A DNA stretch of 64,000 bases from Cyclobacteriaceae bacterium (GTDB lineage Bacteria > Bacteroidota > Bacteroidia > Cytophagales > Cyclobacteriaceae), in the NCBI GenBank assembly GCA_029858965.1, contig JAOUDZ010000015.1, positions 1 to 64,000 on the forward strand. The letters run 5' to 3'. Below, one piece after another: positions 46,487 through 57,094 of this stretch. The notes under the pieces are model-generated. The model ran no database searches and was not told the origin of the DNA. It was given only the letters and a program-made list of their open reading frames with translations. Within the stretch, counting starts at the first letter, position 1. Each line of letters opens with the position of its first letter. Made by a program: the position numbers and the translations under genes.

Positions 46487-47263
46487 TCACCAGCGCTTCC
46501 AGGGTGCTTTTCCGGATTTCCACAGGTCTTCCAGCACATTCTTATCGCGCAGCGTGTCCATGGCCTGCCAAAAACCAGTATGCTTATAAGCAGAAAGATT
46601 TCCTGATGCTGCCAACTTTTCCATTGGTTCACGTTCCCAGGTTGTCGAATCGTCCTTTATCAGGTCTATTGCGGATGGCTCACAAACAAAAAATCCACCG
46701 TTTATCCAAGGAGAATCCCCGCCAATCGGTTTTTCCTGGAAATGCATTATTTTAACATCTTCAGTACCTAAAGTGAAAGCCCCAAAACGGCCGGGCTGTT
46801 GTACCGCAGTTAAGGTTACTTTGGTTCCCTGCTCTTTGTGAAATGCTATCAATTTTGAAATATCAACATCGCTAACACCATCACCATAAGTCAGGCAGAA
46901 TGTTTCATTGCCGATATACTCTTTTACACGTCTTAAGCGTCCGCCAGTCATCGTATCTTCCCCAGTCTCTACCAACGTGATCCTCCAGGGCTCAGTGGAC
47001 ACATGGTGTACCTCCATCTTGTTTTCCTTCAAATCGAAAGTAACATTGGCACTGTGCAAAAAGTAATTCGAGAAATATTCCTTTATGACATACGACTTGT
47101 ATCCACAGCAAATAATAAAATCATTGATTCCAAAATGGGAGTAAATCTTAAGAACATGCCAAAGAATTGGTCTGTTACCAATTTCAACCATTGGTTTAGG
47201 CCTAATGCCACTTTCCTCACTTATCCTTGTTCCAAATCCCCCTGCAAAGATGACTGCTTTCAT
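46487..47263 (-). CDS. rfbF: Glucose-1-phosphate cytidylyltransferase
   Basis: 258 residues. The nucleotidyltransferase motif is [18 protein letters not shown], with [25 protein letters not shown] (conserved Lys), [10 protein letters not shown] and [17 protein letters not shown]. It makes CDP-glucose from CTP and glucose-1-phosphate, the precursor of CDP-linked 3,6-dideoxyhexoses and related sugars. It is the first gene of the four-gene unit; a promoter probably lies in the 463 bases upstream. Confidence 0.95.
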   Translation of the reverse strand: MKAVIFAGGFGTRISEESGIRPKPMVEIGNRPILWHVLKIYSHFGINDFIICCGYKSYVIKEYFSNYFLHSANVTFDLKENKMEVHHVSTEPWRITLVETGEDTMTGGRLRRVKEYIGNETFCLTYGDGVSDVDISKLIAFHKEQGTKVTLTAVQQPGRFGAFTLGTEDVKIMHFQEKPIGGDSPWINGGFFVCEPSAIDLIKDDSTTWEREPMEKLAASGNLSAYKHTGFWQAMDTLRDKNVLEDLWKSGKAPWKRW

Positions 47264-47726
47264 AGATTAATTTAAGTTGATTTTTTCACGACTATATAAA
47301 CAACACACATTTTACAAAGTAAAAATACCATTTCGGTTATTCTCCCAAATGATTGAGGTCACATTTTGTTGACAAAACTTTTTAGAATACAGCATTAAGG
47401 GTTTGCTGAAATCGCCATCTGAAAAATAACTTCCATAGGTACTGAGTTAAACACGACAATTCTTGCCAGCGCTGGACAACATCCAGGCCAAAAAATTGAA
47501 TCCGATGTAACGCTTTACTGTATCCAAAAAACCACTGTCAGGTAATCAAATTCCCGCCGTTAAAGCGAATTATTTGTCGCCGAAACGGATTCCCAAGCGT
47601 TGACCGGACAAAGGTAAGCCTATTGCACCCTCGCTTCAATGACTAAGATTGGTGCCTGTGATGACAGAAATCATGAAGACTGCAAAATGGGAAGTTCATT
47701 TGATGACTAAGCCACACCTGCATCCA
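47264..47726. other. Intergenic region between rfbF and wzc
   Basis: 463 bases. It holds the rfbF promoter region and the 3' side of the wzc gene. No further gene, repeat or hairpin terminator is evident. Confidence 0.5.
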
Positions 47727-50057
47727 TTAATACTTATAGCTATACTCATAGCCATAGCCATAGCCGGAACTCTTCGTGGCTTTCACATCATTCAACAAAA
47801 TACTCACGTTGCTGATTTTTTTGCGCTCATGAAGTTTATTGATTTTGCCCAGGCTGTTTCGATTTGTGTAGTCAGAACGCACAATGTAGAGGTTTGCGTC
47901 AGTATATTTCATTAGGATTATGTATTCAGATACATATCCAACCGGAGGGGAGTCTAGTATAATAGTACTGTATGTTTGTTTGAGTGTAGTAATCAATTCT
48001 TCCATTCTGGGACTGCCAATCAAATCTATGGGATTTGGTGGTATCGGCCCGGAGCAAATTACATCAAACCCTTTGTGCTCAGTATTGTTAATAATTTCTT
48101 TAACAGTTCCGTCATCGACCAGAAAATTGGACAATCCCTTTCTTCCTTCTAACTGGAAGTACGTCGCCACCCTCGGCCTTCTCATATCCGTATCGATCAA
48201 GATTGTCCTTCTTCCCGAATAGGCCATCACTGCTGCCAAATTTACGGCACAGAAAGTTTTACCTTCGCTTTCTCTGGACGACGTGATTCCGATGACGTTG
48301 GCGTTTTGTCCTAAAGTCAAATACTGCAAATTGACGCGTAAAGATCTGAATGACTCTCCAACCGCGGATCTGGCATGTGCTACGATTGTTGCTTGCTCCC
48401 GCTTGTTTGCATGACTGATGGTACCTATAAAGGGTATTTTGGTGTATGCCTCCAGATCTTCCTGCGTAATGATATTTTCATTGAGAATATCCCTAACCAC
48501 AATCATTCCTATGGCGATGGCAATTCCTCCAAAAATGGCCAGGAGAAAGATCAGCCTTGAATTCGGGGAGGCCGGGCCATCACCAACTTGATAAGGTTTG
48601 TCTACTACTGTTTTTTCCAGTGAGTTTGAGGCAATAGCAATTCCAGCCTCAGCCCTTTTCTCCAATAAGTAATTATAGACATTGTCATTAAAATCGAATC
48701 TCCCCTGAATACTTACTAATTCGCGATCATTTTTCGGCAATACACTTAAGTTCTTTCTGATTTGGAGGATTCTTCTGTTGAGGTCGTTTAATGCGACAGT
48801 CGAAGCATCGATCGAATTGTTTATGTTTTTTATAAGCGATCCTTTTGCGTTCCTAATTTTCTGATCCACGATTTCGGCAAGTGCGTTATTCTCATTTGGA
48901 TTTATGATTAGGCCTTTCCGCTCCTGATTTAGTTTTGACAGCTCTATCAGCAGGTTATTCAACTCCGGGTCATCTATTCCAATTGCTGCGGGCGTGACTA
49001 TTTCTGCGAAATTGTTATTATTCTGTACCGAATTTACTGTAAACCTGTAATACTTCAGGTTGCTTTCCAACGCAGCCTTGTTCGCTTCAGCCTTGGCCAG
49101 GCTTCTATTTAGGTTTTCGGCTGCAGTGTTTACGTCCAGAATATTATCTTTGGATCTGTATAACGCAAGCGGGCCACCAGCCTGGCTCGAAGTATCTGGA
49201 ACACCAGCAAGTTGACTGTCAATAAACCGTATTGTCTTTAAGCCAAGCTGGTTCTTCTTATACAATTCGTTGCGTAAATAGACATCCAATAACTTGTCCA
49301 GGAATACTTTTTCTTTGGCCGCGACAAGGCCCGTTAAGCCAAGTTCGACGATCGACGATTCCGACGAGATCGGCTTGATTCTCAATTTACGCTGGTAAGT
49401 TTCTGTTAAAGATTGAATTCTGTTTAGCTTAAAAAAATACTTCGCTTTGGGATCAGTCTTGTAGACCTCGCTAAATTTAATATTGAATGCCAGATACTGA
49501 CTCTTGAAAGGCCTGTCAACAGGCACCTCTTCATCTATTTCAATTTTATCGACCTTACTATCGACCTGATTCGTATAGAAATTATAGACGCTCAAATCTT
49601 GACCTGACACGTGAACTTTATATCGCGTAGAGGTTACGCGTTGGATAAAAATTGGCTCATCGATAATCTGACCAACTACAGAATCTATTTCGATTGTAAA
49701 TGGTGAATCACGATATTGCTCTTCCGTAACAAAGCTTTTCGTCCTGAAATATGCAACACCAAAATCAAGTTCCCGTATTGTTCTTTCAACCATTGAGTAC
49801 GATTTTAGTATTCCAATTTCGTCTTCAATTCCAGGTTGGTTTGCAGTTTGAAATAGTCCCTTAAGGAAACTATCGGAGCCAATTTCTGGCTTCGGTTCAG
49901 TCCTTAACAACAAAGAGGCTTTAACAAAATATTGACGAGGCGTAAACTTTAAATAAACATACGCCGTGAGCGTTGTGATGAGCAGCGCAATAACGAAATA
50001 ATACCAGCGCGAAAGAAATTTCTGAAGTATTTGCTTAATGTTCATTTTTCCATCCAT
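47727..50057 (-). CDS. wzc: Polysaccharide co-polymerase with tyrosine autokinase domain (Wzc type)
   Basis: 776 residues from ATG 50057; ATG 50045 is possible. A membrane helix (YYFVIALLITTLTAYVYLKF) starts the Wzz domain, with a large periplasmic part with coiled coils and a second helix near 495-515 (LIFLLAIFGGIAIAIGMIVV). The BY-kinase domain has Walker A ITSSRESEGKTF, Walker A' LIDTDMRRP and Walker B IILDSPPVG. The C-terminus is a cluster of six Tyr (YGYGYEYSYKY), the autophosphorylation site. Wzc controls export and chain length of capsule or exopolysaccharide. No Wza partner (polysaccharide export protein) is found in the window. Confidence 0.95.
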   Translation of the reverse strand: MDGKMNIKQILQKFLSRWYYFVIALLITTLTAYVYLKFTPRQYFVKASLLLRTEPKPEIGSDSFLKGLFQTANQPGIEDEIGILKSYSMVERTIRELDFGVAYFRTKSFVTEEQYRDSPFTIEIDSVVGQIIDEPIFIQRVTSTRYKVHVSGQDLSVYNFYTNQVDSKVDKIEIDEEVPVDRPFKSQYLAFNIKFSEVYKTDPKAKYFFKLNRIQSLTETYQRKLRIKPISSESSIVELGLTGLVAAKEKVFLDKLLDVYLRNELYKKNQLGLKTIRFIDSQLAGVPDTSSQAGGPLALYRSKDNILDVNTAAENLNRSLAKAEANKAALESNLKYYRFTVNSVQNNNNFAEIVTPAAIGIDDPELNNLLIELSKLNQERKGLIINPNENNALAEIVDQKIRNAKGSLIKNINNSIDASTVALNDLNRRILQIRKNLSVLPKNDRELVSIQGRFDFNDNVYNYLLEKRAEAGIAIASNSLEKTVVDKPYQVGDGPASPNSRLIFLLAIFGGIAIAIGMIVVRDILNENIITQEDLEAYTKIPFIGTISHANKREQATIVAHARSAVGESFRSLRVNLQYLTLGQNANVIGITSSRESEGKTFCAVNLAAVMAYSGRRTILIDTDMRRPRVATYFQLEGRKGLSNFLVDDGTVKEIINNTEHKGFDVICSGPIPPNPIDLIGSPRMEELITTLKQTYSTIILDSPPVGYVSEYIILMKYTDANLYIVRSDYTNRNSLGKINKLHERKKISNVSILLNDVKATKSSGYGYGYEYSYKY

Positions 50058-50609
50058 GACTTGTTGCAGTTATCAGCTATAGGTAATTCAATTTTGATGG
50101 ATTCATAAATGGCCTGGAAGTATCTTCAAAGTAGGTTAATCTCCGGATAAATTGCAAAATGACAAGGGTGTAAAAATGAGCCTCAGCGAGACAAACTTCG
50201 CAGGCATCCTGGCGTTTTCCCGAAAGTTAAAAAGCTATTATCACGTTTTTTGCCAAAGGATGCATAGTTTCTATCCCTGAACTCAAAGCACTTATTAAAG
50301 CTCTGAAGTACCCACGAGTATGATCCGTCAAATGAAAGGCGAATAATACTCTGATCAACATAGCACCGAGTCCTTTTTTATTCCAATATATTGCTTTCCG
50401 TTGACTACACCAACTATCCATTTCCGGGACGAGTGGAGATGGAAGCAGTACAATGGATCTGAGCCTGAGCGCAATCGATTTTCTTCCATCAAAACAAACT
50501 ACAATGTGCTTTATGTAGTGTTGGCTATCCTTGAATTTTGATATAAAAAAAGAAGGTTAGTTTGAAACCAACCTTCTTCCTGCAATTCCATAACGTTGTG
50601 ACTATCCAA
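50058..50609. other. Intergenic region between wzc and the TPR gene
   Basis: 552 bases, with the hairpin terminator at 50551-50577 near its right end. The remaining part, which includes the wzc promoter region, shows no convincing gene, repeat or RNA. Confidence 0.5.
50551..50577 (-). terminator. Rho-independent terminator of the TPR gene
   Basis: Stem AGAAGGTT (50551-50558) with AACCTTCT (50570-50577). On the minus strand the hairpin is followed by seven T. It ends the gyrA-TPR transcript, 33 bases past the TPR stop. Confidence 0.8.
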
Positions 50610-51788
50610 TTATTCCATCCCAAGCTCCTTGTACCGGCTCATAATGTGCTTCAGTTTTGGCTGAATATCCAAGTCAGTGTATATTGAATACAATGTGTCC
50701 AGCACTTCCTGATCGTCAGGATTCAGCTTTTCGGCCTTCTCCCAGTAAGGCAGGGCTTGTTCCAGCTTTGCCACCAATTTGCTATCCAGTTCGAATCTCT
50801 TCTTTTTATCTTCAGCTGAGATTCCCAGATTCGACATGGCTACTTTTATTTCAGCTGCATCCTTGTACATTAACTTGGCCAGGTAAAGTTGTGCCTCAAA
50901 ATAATTGGGATCAATCTGCAATGCGTCTTCATAATTTTTCTTGGCGGCATCGAAATTTTGCAGGCTGGAATTCGCATAGCCAAGATAGAAATGTAATATC
51001 TTGTTGCCCGGCTCACTTTTTAACGCAGTTTCCAATCCGGACTTGGCTTCATCAATCCGTTTCAAGTCGATAAGTAATCCAATCTCAACCTTTGGGAGGT
51101 CTGCGTTGTCGGGATACTTTGGCTTGGCTAGCCTAACCCACTTTAACGCTTCTTCTTTGTCTTCCTTTGGTCCGCTGTACGTATTGATGATACTCAGGTA
51201 CGCGTCTAACGACTTGCCACCCAACTCTATATACTTCTGAAAAGAAGCGATTGCCTTATCATAATCTTCCAAACTATTGGCAGCAAACCCACAGTAAAAA
51301 TAGGCAAGCGTGTCATTGGGTTGAACAGCCTGTGCTTTTTCAAAGCTCATAACAGCTTTTTCTAACTCATCCTCCTGGTAGTAAGTGGCACCTTGATTAA
51401 GGTATCCATTTCCCCAATACGCCATTTGTGTGGATTTCAGTATTGGCAATCCCATTGCATCTTGTACAAAATGCTCTTTGCCACCATTCAGCTCATCGCC
51501 TTTAGCGAAAGACTCAATGGCAATAGCGAATGCATCCGGGGCAAGTGCCTTGTAGGCTTCATTCGTAGTGGTATCCAGCGAGGCATAAATCAGGCCCCTG
51601 TAGTACCAGGTTTTTCCATCGTTCATGGTTTTTTCATAGGTGGTCGCCAAATCGATCATAGTCTTGGCTTCATCCAGCTTGCCTTCACTCCAAGATTTCA
51701 ATGCCTTATTCAGGTTGGGTTTCACAGTCTTTTGTGCATAGACAGATACTGCGGCCAACATCAACAGTAAAAGTGTTACTCGTCTCAT
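50610..51788 (-). CDS. Periplasmic TPR-repeat protein
   Basis: 392 residues. Signal peptide MRRVTLLLLMLAAVSVYAQ. TPR repeats cover most of the rest, e.g. LDEAKTMIDLATTYEKTM, TYYQEDELEKAVMSFEKAQAVQPND, SLEDYDKAIASFQKYIELGGKS and GYANSSLQNFDAAKKNYEDALQIDPN. It is 27 bases after gyrA on the same strand, so it probably shares the mRNA. The family is usually outer-membrane-facing, with no fixed function. Confidence 0.85.
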   Translation of the reverse strand: MRRVTLLLLMLAAVSVYAQKTVKPNLNKALKSWSEGKLDEAKTMIDLATTYEKTMNDGKTWYYRGLIYASLDTTTNEAYKALAPDAFAIAIESFAKGDELNGGKEHFVQDAMGLPILKSTQMAYWGNGYLNQGATYYQEDELEKAVMSFEKAQAVQPNDTLAYFYCGFAANSLEDYDKAIASFQKYIELGGKSLDAYLSIINTYSGPKEDKEEALKWVRLAKPKYPDNADLPKVEIGLLIDLKRIDEAKSGLETALKSEPGNKILHFYLGYANSSLQNFDAAKKNYEDALQIDPNYFEAQLYLAKLMYKDAAEIKVAMSNLGISAEDKKKRFELDSKLVAKLEQALPYWEKAEKLNPDDQEVLDTLYSIYTDLDIQPKLKHIMSRYKELGME

Positions 51789-51815
51789 CTTACGTACAGG
51801 TTTATGGTATATTAA

Positions 51816-54311
51816 TTATTTAGCGGTTTCTTCATCTTCAATCTTGTCAATCTTTTGAATCTTTTCAACGGACGATATGCGGTCGTCATCGTTTAACTTA
51901 ATAAGCCTCACTCCTTGCGTTGCACGCCCCATAACCCGAAGTTCGCTTACCTTGATCCGGATCGTTATACCAGACCTGTTAATTATCATCAATTCATCTT
52001 CATCAACAACTTCTTTAATTGCAACAAGCTTGCCAGTTTTTTCTGTGATATTTAACGTCTTTACGCCTTTACCGCCTCGTTTTGTGATACGGTAATCATC
52101 TATGAGGGACCGCTTACCATAACCCTTCTCCGAAACAACAAGCAAGTTAGCATCTTCGCGGCTTATGCATACCATCCCAATTACTTTGTCGGTTTCTGAT
52201 TCGAGTTTTACCGCACGGACACCCGCCGCAGTCCTGCCCATTGGCCTTACGTCGCGTTCATTGAAATGCACCGCCTTACCTTCACTTTTAGCTATAACAA
52301 TGTGATTATTACCATTTGTTAATGAGGCATTTAAGAGTCTATCACCCTCGTGAATGGAGATTGAATTGATCCCCCCCTGGCGGGGTCTTGAATAAGCCTC
52401 TAATGAAGTCTTCTTGATAACTCCTTTTTCAGTGCAGAGAATCACAAAATTGCTATTGATATATGCTTCGTCAGTCAAATCCTTGACATTTATGATAGCA
52501 CGAACTGTATCACCAGGTTCAATATTGATCAGGTTTTGAACAGCACGACCTTTAGATGTTTTAGTACCTTCCGGAATTTCATAGACTTTCTTCCAGTATA
52601 CTTTTCCCTGGTCTGTGAATATCAATAAATAGTTGTGCGCCTGTGCAATAAACAGATGCTCCGTAAAATCATCTTCTTTTGTAGCAACGCCGCGCGAGCC
52701 TACTCCGCCTCTACCCTGCGTTCTGTATTCTGACAATGATGTTCTCTTTATGTACCCTTGGTTCGAGATCGTGATAAACATGTCCTCGTTCGGAATCATG
52801 TCTTCATACGAAATGTCATCTTCATTGTGAACAACCAATGTTCTCCGTTCGTCACCATATCGTTCCCGAATTTCGGCCAGCTCATCTTTTATGATTTGCA
52901 TTCTTACGGCTTCATTGGCCAGAATTTCCTGTAACCTTTCTATAAGCGCTTTTACTTCGTTGTACTCCTGTTGAATTTTGTCGCGTTCCAATCCGGTAAG
53001 CCGCTGCAATCGCATATCGAGAATTGCCTTGGCCTGTATTTCAGACAATGCGAAGCGGGCGATCAAGCCTTCCTTGGCAGTCTCAGGGTCTTTGGAGTTC
53101 CGTATAAGCGCGATGAGCTCGTCCAGATTATCGAGTGCAATAAGGTACCCTTCCAGAATGTGCGCCCGCTTTTCTGCTTCAGCCAGTTCAAACTTAGTTC
53201 GCCGTACAACCACTTCATGCCGGTGCTCGACAAAGTATTTAACCAGGTCCTTCAAATTGAGCGTTAGCGGTCGTCCTTTGACCAGCGCAACATTATTGAC
53301 ATTGAAGGAGGATTGAAGCTGGGTGTACTTGAATAGGTTGTTGAGTACAATATTGGGAATCGCATCTTTCTTAAGATCATAGACAATTCTGTATCCTTCA
53401 CGGTCAGACTCGTCCCGGATGTCTGAAATGCCCTCTATTTTTTTGTCGTTTACCAGTGCCGCAGTCTTTTCAATCATCATGGCCTTGTTGACCATGTATG
53501 GAATTTCAGTTACAATAATTTGGTCCTTACCATTGGCAGCCGTAACAATTTCCGCCTTAGACCTTACAACGATTCTACCCCTTCCTGTTAAGTATGCCTC
53601 CTGTATCCCGGAGTGACCATAAATAATGCCCCCTGTAGGAAAATCTGGCGCTGTTATATGCTGCATCAGCTCAGGAATCGAAATCTCCTGATTGTCAATG
53701 AAGGCGATGATACCGTTAATTACCTCCGTCAAATTATGTGGCGCCATGTTGGTTGCCATCCCCACCGCAATACCGGATGAACCATTCACCAGAAGATTGG
53801 GCAGCTTGCCAGGAAGGACCGTTGGCTCTTCCAGTGAGTCATCAAAGTTTGGCTGAAAATCTACGGTGTCTTTGTTGATGTCGGCAAGTAACTCTTCAGC
53901 TATTCTTTTGAGCCTGGCTTCGGTGTACCGCATTGCCGCGGGAGAATCCCCGTCGATAGATCCAAAGTTACCCTGGCCATCAACCAACGTGTACCGAAGA
54001 GACCAATCCTGCGCCATCCTTACCATCGTATCATATACAGAGGCATCACCGTGTGGATGATACTTACCCAATACTTCACCCACAATTCTTGCTGACTTCT
54101 TGTGGGCTTTATTGTAGTTTACGCCGAGTTCCTGCATTCCAAACAGGACTCTCCTGTGAACTGGTTTTAGGCCATCTCGAACATCAGGTAAGGCACGCGA
54201 AATAATAACGGACATCGAATAATCGATGTACGCTCCGCGCATTTCATCTTCAATGTTGATGGGAATTATACTTTGCCTGGCTGGGGGGAGGCTTCCACTA
54301 TCATCTGCCAT
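51816..54311 (-). CDS. gyrA: DNA gyrase subunit A
   Basis: 831 residues, a full-length GyrA. The N-terminal breakage-reunion domain has the catalytic Tyr129 ([10 protein letters not shown]) and the quinolone region [18 protein letters not shown]. The C-terminal beta-pinwheel has six repeated blades with GYIKRTSL and a GyrA-box-like [10 protein letters not shown]. At the E. coli Ser83 position is Ala90. GyrA with GyrB introduces negative supercoils using ATP. It starts 155 bases before the barrel gene's stop and is followed directly by the TPR gene. Confidence 0.97.
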   Translation of the reverse strand: MADDSGSLPPARQSIIPINIEDEMRGAYIDYSMSVIISRALPDVRDGLKPVHRRVLFGMQELGVNYNKAHKKSARIVGEVLGKYHPHGDASVYDTMVRMAQDWSLRYTLVDGQGNFGSIDGDSPAAMRYTEARLKRIAEELLADINKDTVDFQPNFDDSLEEPTVLPGKLPNLLVNGSSGIAVGMATNMAPHNLTEVINGIIAFIDNQEISIPELMQHITAPDFPTGGIIYGHSGIQEAYLTGRGRIVVRSKAEIVTAANGKDQIIVTEIPYMVNKAMMIEKTAALVNDKKIEGISDIRDESDREGYRIVYDLKKDAIPNIVLNNLFKYTQLQSSFNVNNVALVKGRPLTLNLKDLVKYFVEHRHEVVVRRTKFELAEAEKRAHILEGYLIALDNLDELIALIRNSKDPETAKEGLIARFALSEIQAKAILDMRLQRLTGLERDKIQQEYNEVKALIERLQEILANEAVRMQIIKDELAEIRERYGDERRTLVVHNEDDISYEDMIPNEDMFITISNQGYIKRTSLSEYRTQGRGGVGSRGVATKEDDFTEHLFIAQAHNYLLIFTDQGKVYWKKVYEIPEGTKTSKGRAVQNLINIEPGDTVRAIINVKDLTDEAYINSNFVILCTEKGVIKKTSLEAYSRPRQGGINSISIHEGDRLLNASLTNGNNHIVIAKSEGKAVHFNERDVRPMGRTAAGVRAVKLESETDKVIGMVCISREDANLLVVSEKGYGKRSLIDDYRITKRGGKGVKTLNITEKTGKLVAIKEVVDEDELMIINRSGITIRIKVSELRVMGRATQGVRLIKLNDDDRISSVEKIQKIDKIEDEETAK

Positions 54312-54466
54312 GTAAAATCCTTGTTTTTAGCTTCTCAGGGCTATTTTTAAAGCTGTGCAAGATAGTAAAATTCAGTGCGATCCTAGAGCAGAATGCCAAT
54401 TAGTTTTACAGATTTTTTAGCGTATAAAGACCATTCAAAATACGGCCATAGGAGTGTTAAAATAGT

Positions 54467-55504
54467 CTAGTACGGGTTCAATTTCTTCTTATTTTTCCCT
54501 TTGTATTTTATGAGATTAGGGTGATTCTCCCCATAGTGTGGATTTTGTTTTTTATAGATTGGGTGCACCCGACTTCGATAGTTCCTATTGCCGTGCGAAT
54601 GGTTCATCTGGGCTTTACAATTCTTTAGGAAACACTTTCTGAGCTCAGGAATACGATATGTTGCGCCAACATTCACATAAAAGGCATTGAACTTGTGCGT
54701 AACGCTTTGGGTTGTTTCGGGAATACTCAGTTTGTAGCTTTTGATTTCATACGACGGCCTGACAAATATTCTGAAGTACTCAGACATCTCACGTTCAACA
54801 GTTACTCCAAGGTTTAGGAAAATACCTTTCTTTATCAGACTCTTATCGAAATTTTTGCCCAGGTTATAGCCCCCCACGTTCGCATCTACAACAAGCAGAT
54901 ATTCATAGTACCGATAGACGGTTCCGCCTATCATACCAAAGTACTTCTGCATGAAAAAACTATCGAAATCGGTAGGTAAATTGTCAATCCTGTCGCCAAA
55001 TTGTGTTGGCTTAAATGAACCCATGTTTATGTATTCATAGGAATAGCCACCCCCGATCCTATAATGATCAAATTCAACATGGAGCGTGGCCTTGATCGGA
55101 ATGTTAAAAGCTTTGCTTTTGAAGCCGATTGAAGTAGTATCCGAGTTCACCAAAAAGGCTCCCGGTTGGATAGTGTTTCCCGAAGTGGTGACCTTGTTTA
55201 TCCAATTTGAGTACCCTGAAGTAAGGTTGGCAGATTGAAATAGTTTGGGCAATGAATCAGGATTCTGAATAACCCCAAATCCGTCAAGCTCGTGCTTAAA
55301 GGTAGTACTCCCATAGCCGGTGCTCAAGCCCACAGTTATTTTGCTAAGGATCTTTCTAAAGAAGCCGGTCCCTTGCCGCTCTATATAAAAGTATTCCAGC
55401 GGAATAGTAGCATCATGCTCATCCTCATATTGTGCATAAACCATCCCTGGCAAACAGACAAGGCTAAGAACAATACAGGCGGCAATTGAGTTAAAACGAT
55501 TCAG
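54467..55504 (-). CDS. Outer-membrane beta-barrel-like protein, start codon non-canonical
   Basis: 345 residues from CTG 55504, which I choose because it gives a complete signal peptide (NRFNSIAACIVLSLVCLPGM ending VYAQ). Internal ATG 55444 and TTG 55453 would remove the signal. No ATG, GTG or TTG lies upstream before the TAG at 55525. The mature protein shows barrel-like alternating strands (ITVGLSTGYGSTTF, FHVEFDHYRIGGGYSYEYINMG-like HVEFDHYRIGGGYSYEYINMG) and a Lys/Asn/His-rich tail ending KNKKKLNPY, which is unusual for a barrel. It stands alone between gyrA and COG3014. The function is unknown. Confidence 0.65.
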   Translation of the reverse strand: MNRFNSIAACIVLSLVCLPGMVYAQYEDEHDATIPLEYFYIERQGTGFFRKILSKITVGLSTGYGSTTFKHELDGFGVIQNPDSLPKLFQSANLTSGYSNWINKVTTSGNTIQPGAFLVNSDTTSIGFKSKAFNIPIKATLHVEFDHYRIGGGYSYEYINMGSFKPTQFGDRIDNLPTDFDSFFMQKYFGMIGGTVYRYYEYLLVVDANVGGYNLGKNFDKSLIKKGIFLNLGVTVEREMSEYFRIFVRPSYEIKSYKLSIPETTQSVTHKFNAFYVNVGATYRIPELRKCFLKNCKAQMNHSHGNRNYRSRVHPIYKKQNPHYGENHPNLIKYKGKNKKKLNPY

Positions 55505-55678
55505 AAAAGAAGGTTTAAGCTCCTAAAACTAAAAAATGGAAGCCGTTAATAGTCTGGCCATTGGGATTTAAAGTTAAACCAAATTATGGAATCATCCTAT
55601 TTCCCGCAAAAGGGTCAGTCTTTGCGGTGCGATACCTTATTGAATATTCCCATATCCCTGAATCTAAATACCCAACAA

Positions 55679-57085
55679 CTAATAATATCGATATTGTGGC
55701 GCCGAAGTCTCTAACGATGAAAAGGTGTGAAATAGTGTCTGTTGTTTTTTGGCTATGTAGTTAAACGTATATTCGGTCAAACGCTGGTCATCAGCGATCA
55801 GGGTGAGTCTTACTTCATTGCTGCCCTCGGTCAAGGGAAGCCGCGAATAATAAATAGTATGCGGTAATGTTTGCCAATTCCGCGTATCTGCCTTCTCCGT
55901 TAGCGCATTGACCAATCCAAGAATGGCTCCAAGGGTATCATCCTTCTTGCGCAAGCCTTGTTCCGCAGCTTTTTTCAATGCTGCCCTGAGTAGACCCTTG
56001 GCAAACTCTTGCAACATCCTTTGCTTCAGGCTATAGAACGCTACTTTGTTTATATCCTCAGCCATTTGCAAAGGATACACCTTGCTTGCAGTTTCCAGTG
56101 TTGCGGATTGAAAATAGGGCGGCCTTTCCACATATCGTGGGAAAGCAACTCTAAAAACCTCCAAGCTTCCCAGATCAGCCCTGTCCTTTTGATCATCAAC
56201 TGTGTACGGAAGAACCAGGCCCAGATTTCCATTGCTGAATACCATGGTATTTCCAGGCCCGGGGGTGATGACAAAGTTTACGCTCCATTCATCCTTTATC
56301 GGTCCAAGTCCGTTATGCCAAAAGAATATCAGGTCGGCATCCTGGTTTGAAGGAAAGTAATCTGGCATATCAAACCTTGTTTTGTAATTTTCAAATTCCT
56401 CCAAAAAACCAGTGCGCCAGGCAGTTTCAAGCAGGTCCTTTTTCAACTGCCCTGGTGCTTTGATTCCAAACAGTTTTGCATAATCATTTTCATAAACTTC
56501 CAATGCGTTACGGTAGGCGATAAAAGCATTGTTATAGTCCTTAGTGGATTGATAAATAATTCCCATTAATGTATGAATAAATGCATTCCGCTGAAGCTTG
56601 TCCTCGGATGTATACTTGTCACCTAACTGATTGAGGCGGATGTTCAGTCTCCGACATTCCACCAAGGCCTCTTCAGGTTTATTCATTTTCAGAAAATTAA
56701 TGGCTTTAAAATACAGGACCAACAGGTGCTCATGGTCTTCCCCGCGATAAACCGTCATGTTGGGGTTAGTCAGGTACGATGAGGCTTCATTGAAATAGTT
56801 TATGCGATAGTCCTCACCAAACAGAAACGCTTTTTCGAAGTAGACATTACTTTCTTCATATTCACCCAGCATGGAAAGCAACAACCCTTTGTTTTCATAA
56901 TAAATAAATCGTGTTTTCCCGAATGATTCAGTATCACTGTTTCGCAATGCTTCAAGTGCCTGCTTAATATGCCCCTGTTCAAATTCCGCGTTGAAGTCAA
57001 GATGCCGCTGATAATAGCTGGCGCATGCATGCAACCCAGTCAGTGAAAATCCAATCAAAAGGCTTCGAAAAAGCAGTCGATTCAT
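55679..57085 (-). CDS. COG3014-type lipoprotein with TPR-like region
   Basis: 468 residues. Lipoprotein signal LTGLHAC with Cys21. Residues about 30-240 are helical and TPR-like (LLSMLGEYEESNVYFEKAF, EALVECRRLNIRLNQLGDK, MGIIYQSTKDYNNAFIAYRNALEVY). The following part has the COG3014-like FVITPGPGNTMVFSNG and a Thr/Ser-rich C-terminus. The LpoB-like gene lies ten bases upstream. This pairing is found in many bacteria and is thought to act in cell-wall or outer-membrane biogenesis, but the role is not proven. The reading frame overlaps none of its neighbours. Confidence 0.8.
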   Translation of the reverse strand: MNRLLFRSLLIGFSLTGLHACASYYQRHLDFNAEFEQGHIKQALEALRNSDTESFGKTRFIYYENKGLLLSMLGEYEESNVYFEKAFLFGEDYRINYFNEASSYLTNPNMTVYRGEDHEHLLVLYFKAINFLKMNKPEEALVECRRLNIRLNQLGDKYTSEDKLQRNAFIHTLMGIIYQSTKDYNNAFIAYRNALEVYENDYAKLFGIKAPGQLKKDLLETAWRTGFLEEFENYKTRFDMPDYFPSNQDADLIFFWHNGLGPIKDEWSVNFVITPGPGNTMVFSNGNLGLVLPYTVDDQKDRADLGSLEVFRVAFPRYVERPPYFQSATLETASKVYPLQMAEDINKVAFYSLKQRMLQEFAKGLLRAALKKAAEQGLRKKDDTLGAILGLVNALTEKADTRNWQTLPHTIYYSRLPLTEGSNEVRLTLIADDQRLTEYTFNYIAKKQQTLFHTFSSLETSAPQYRYY

Positions 57086-57094
57086 GTTTCTACG

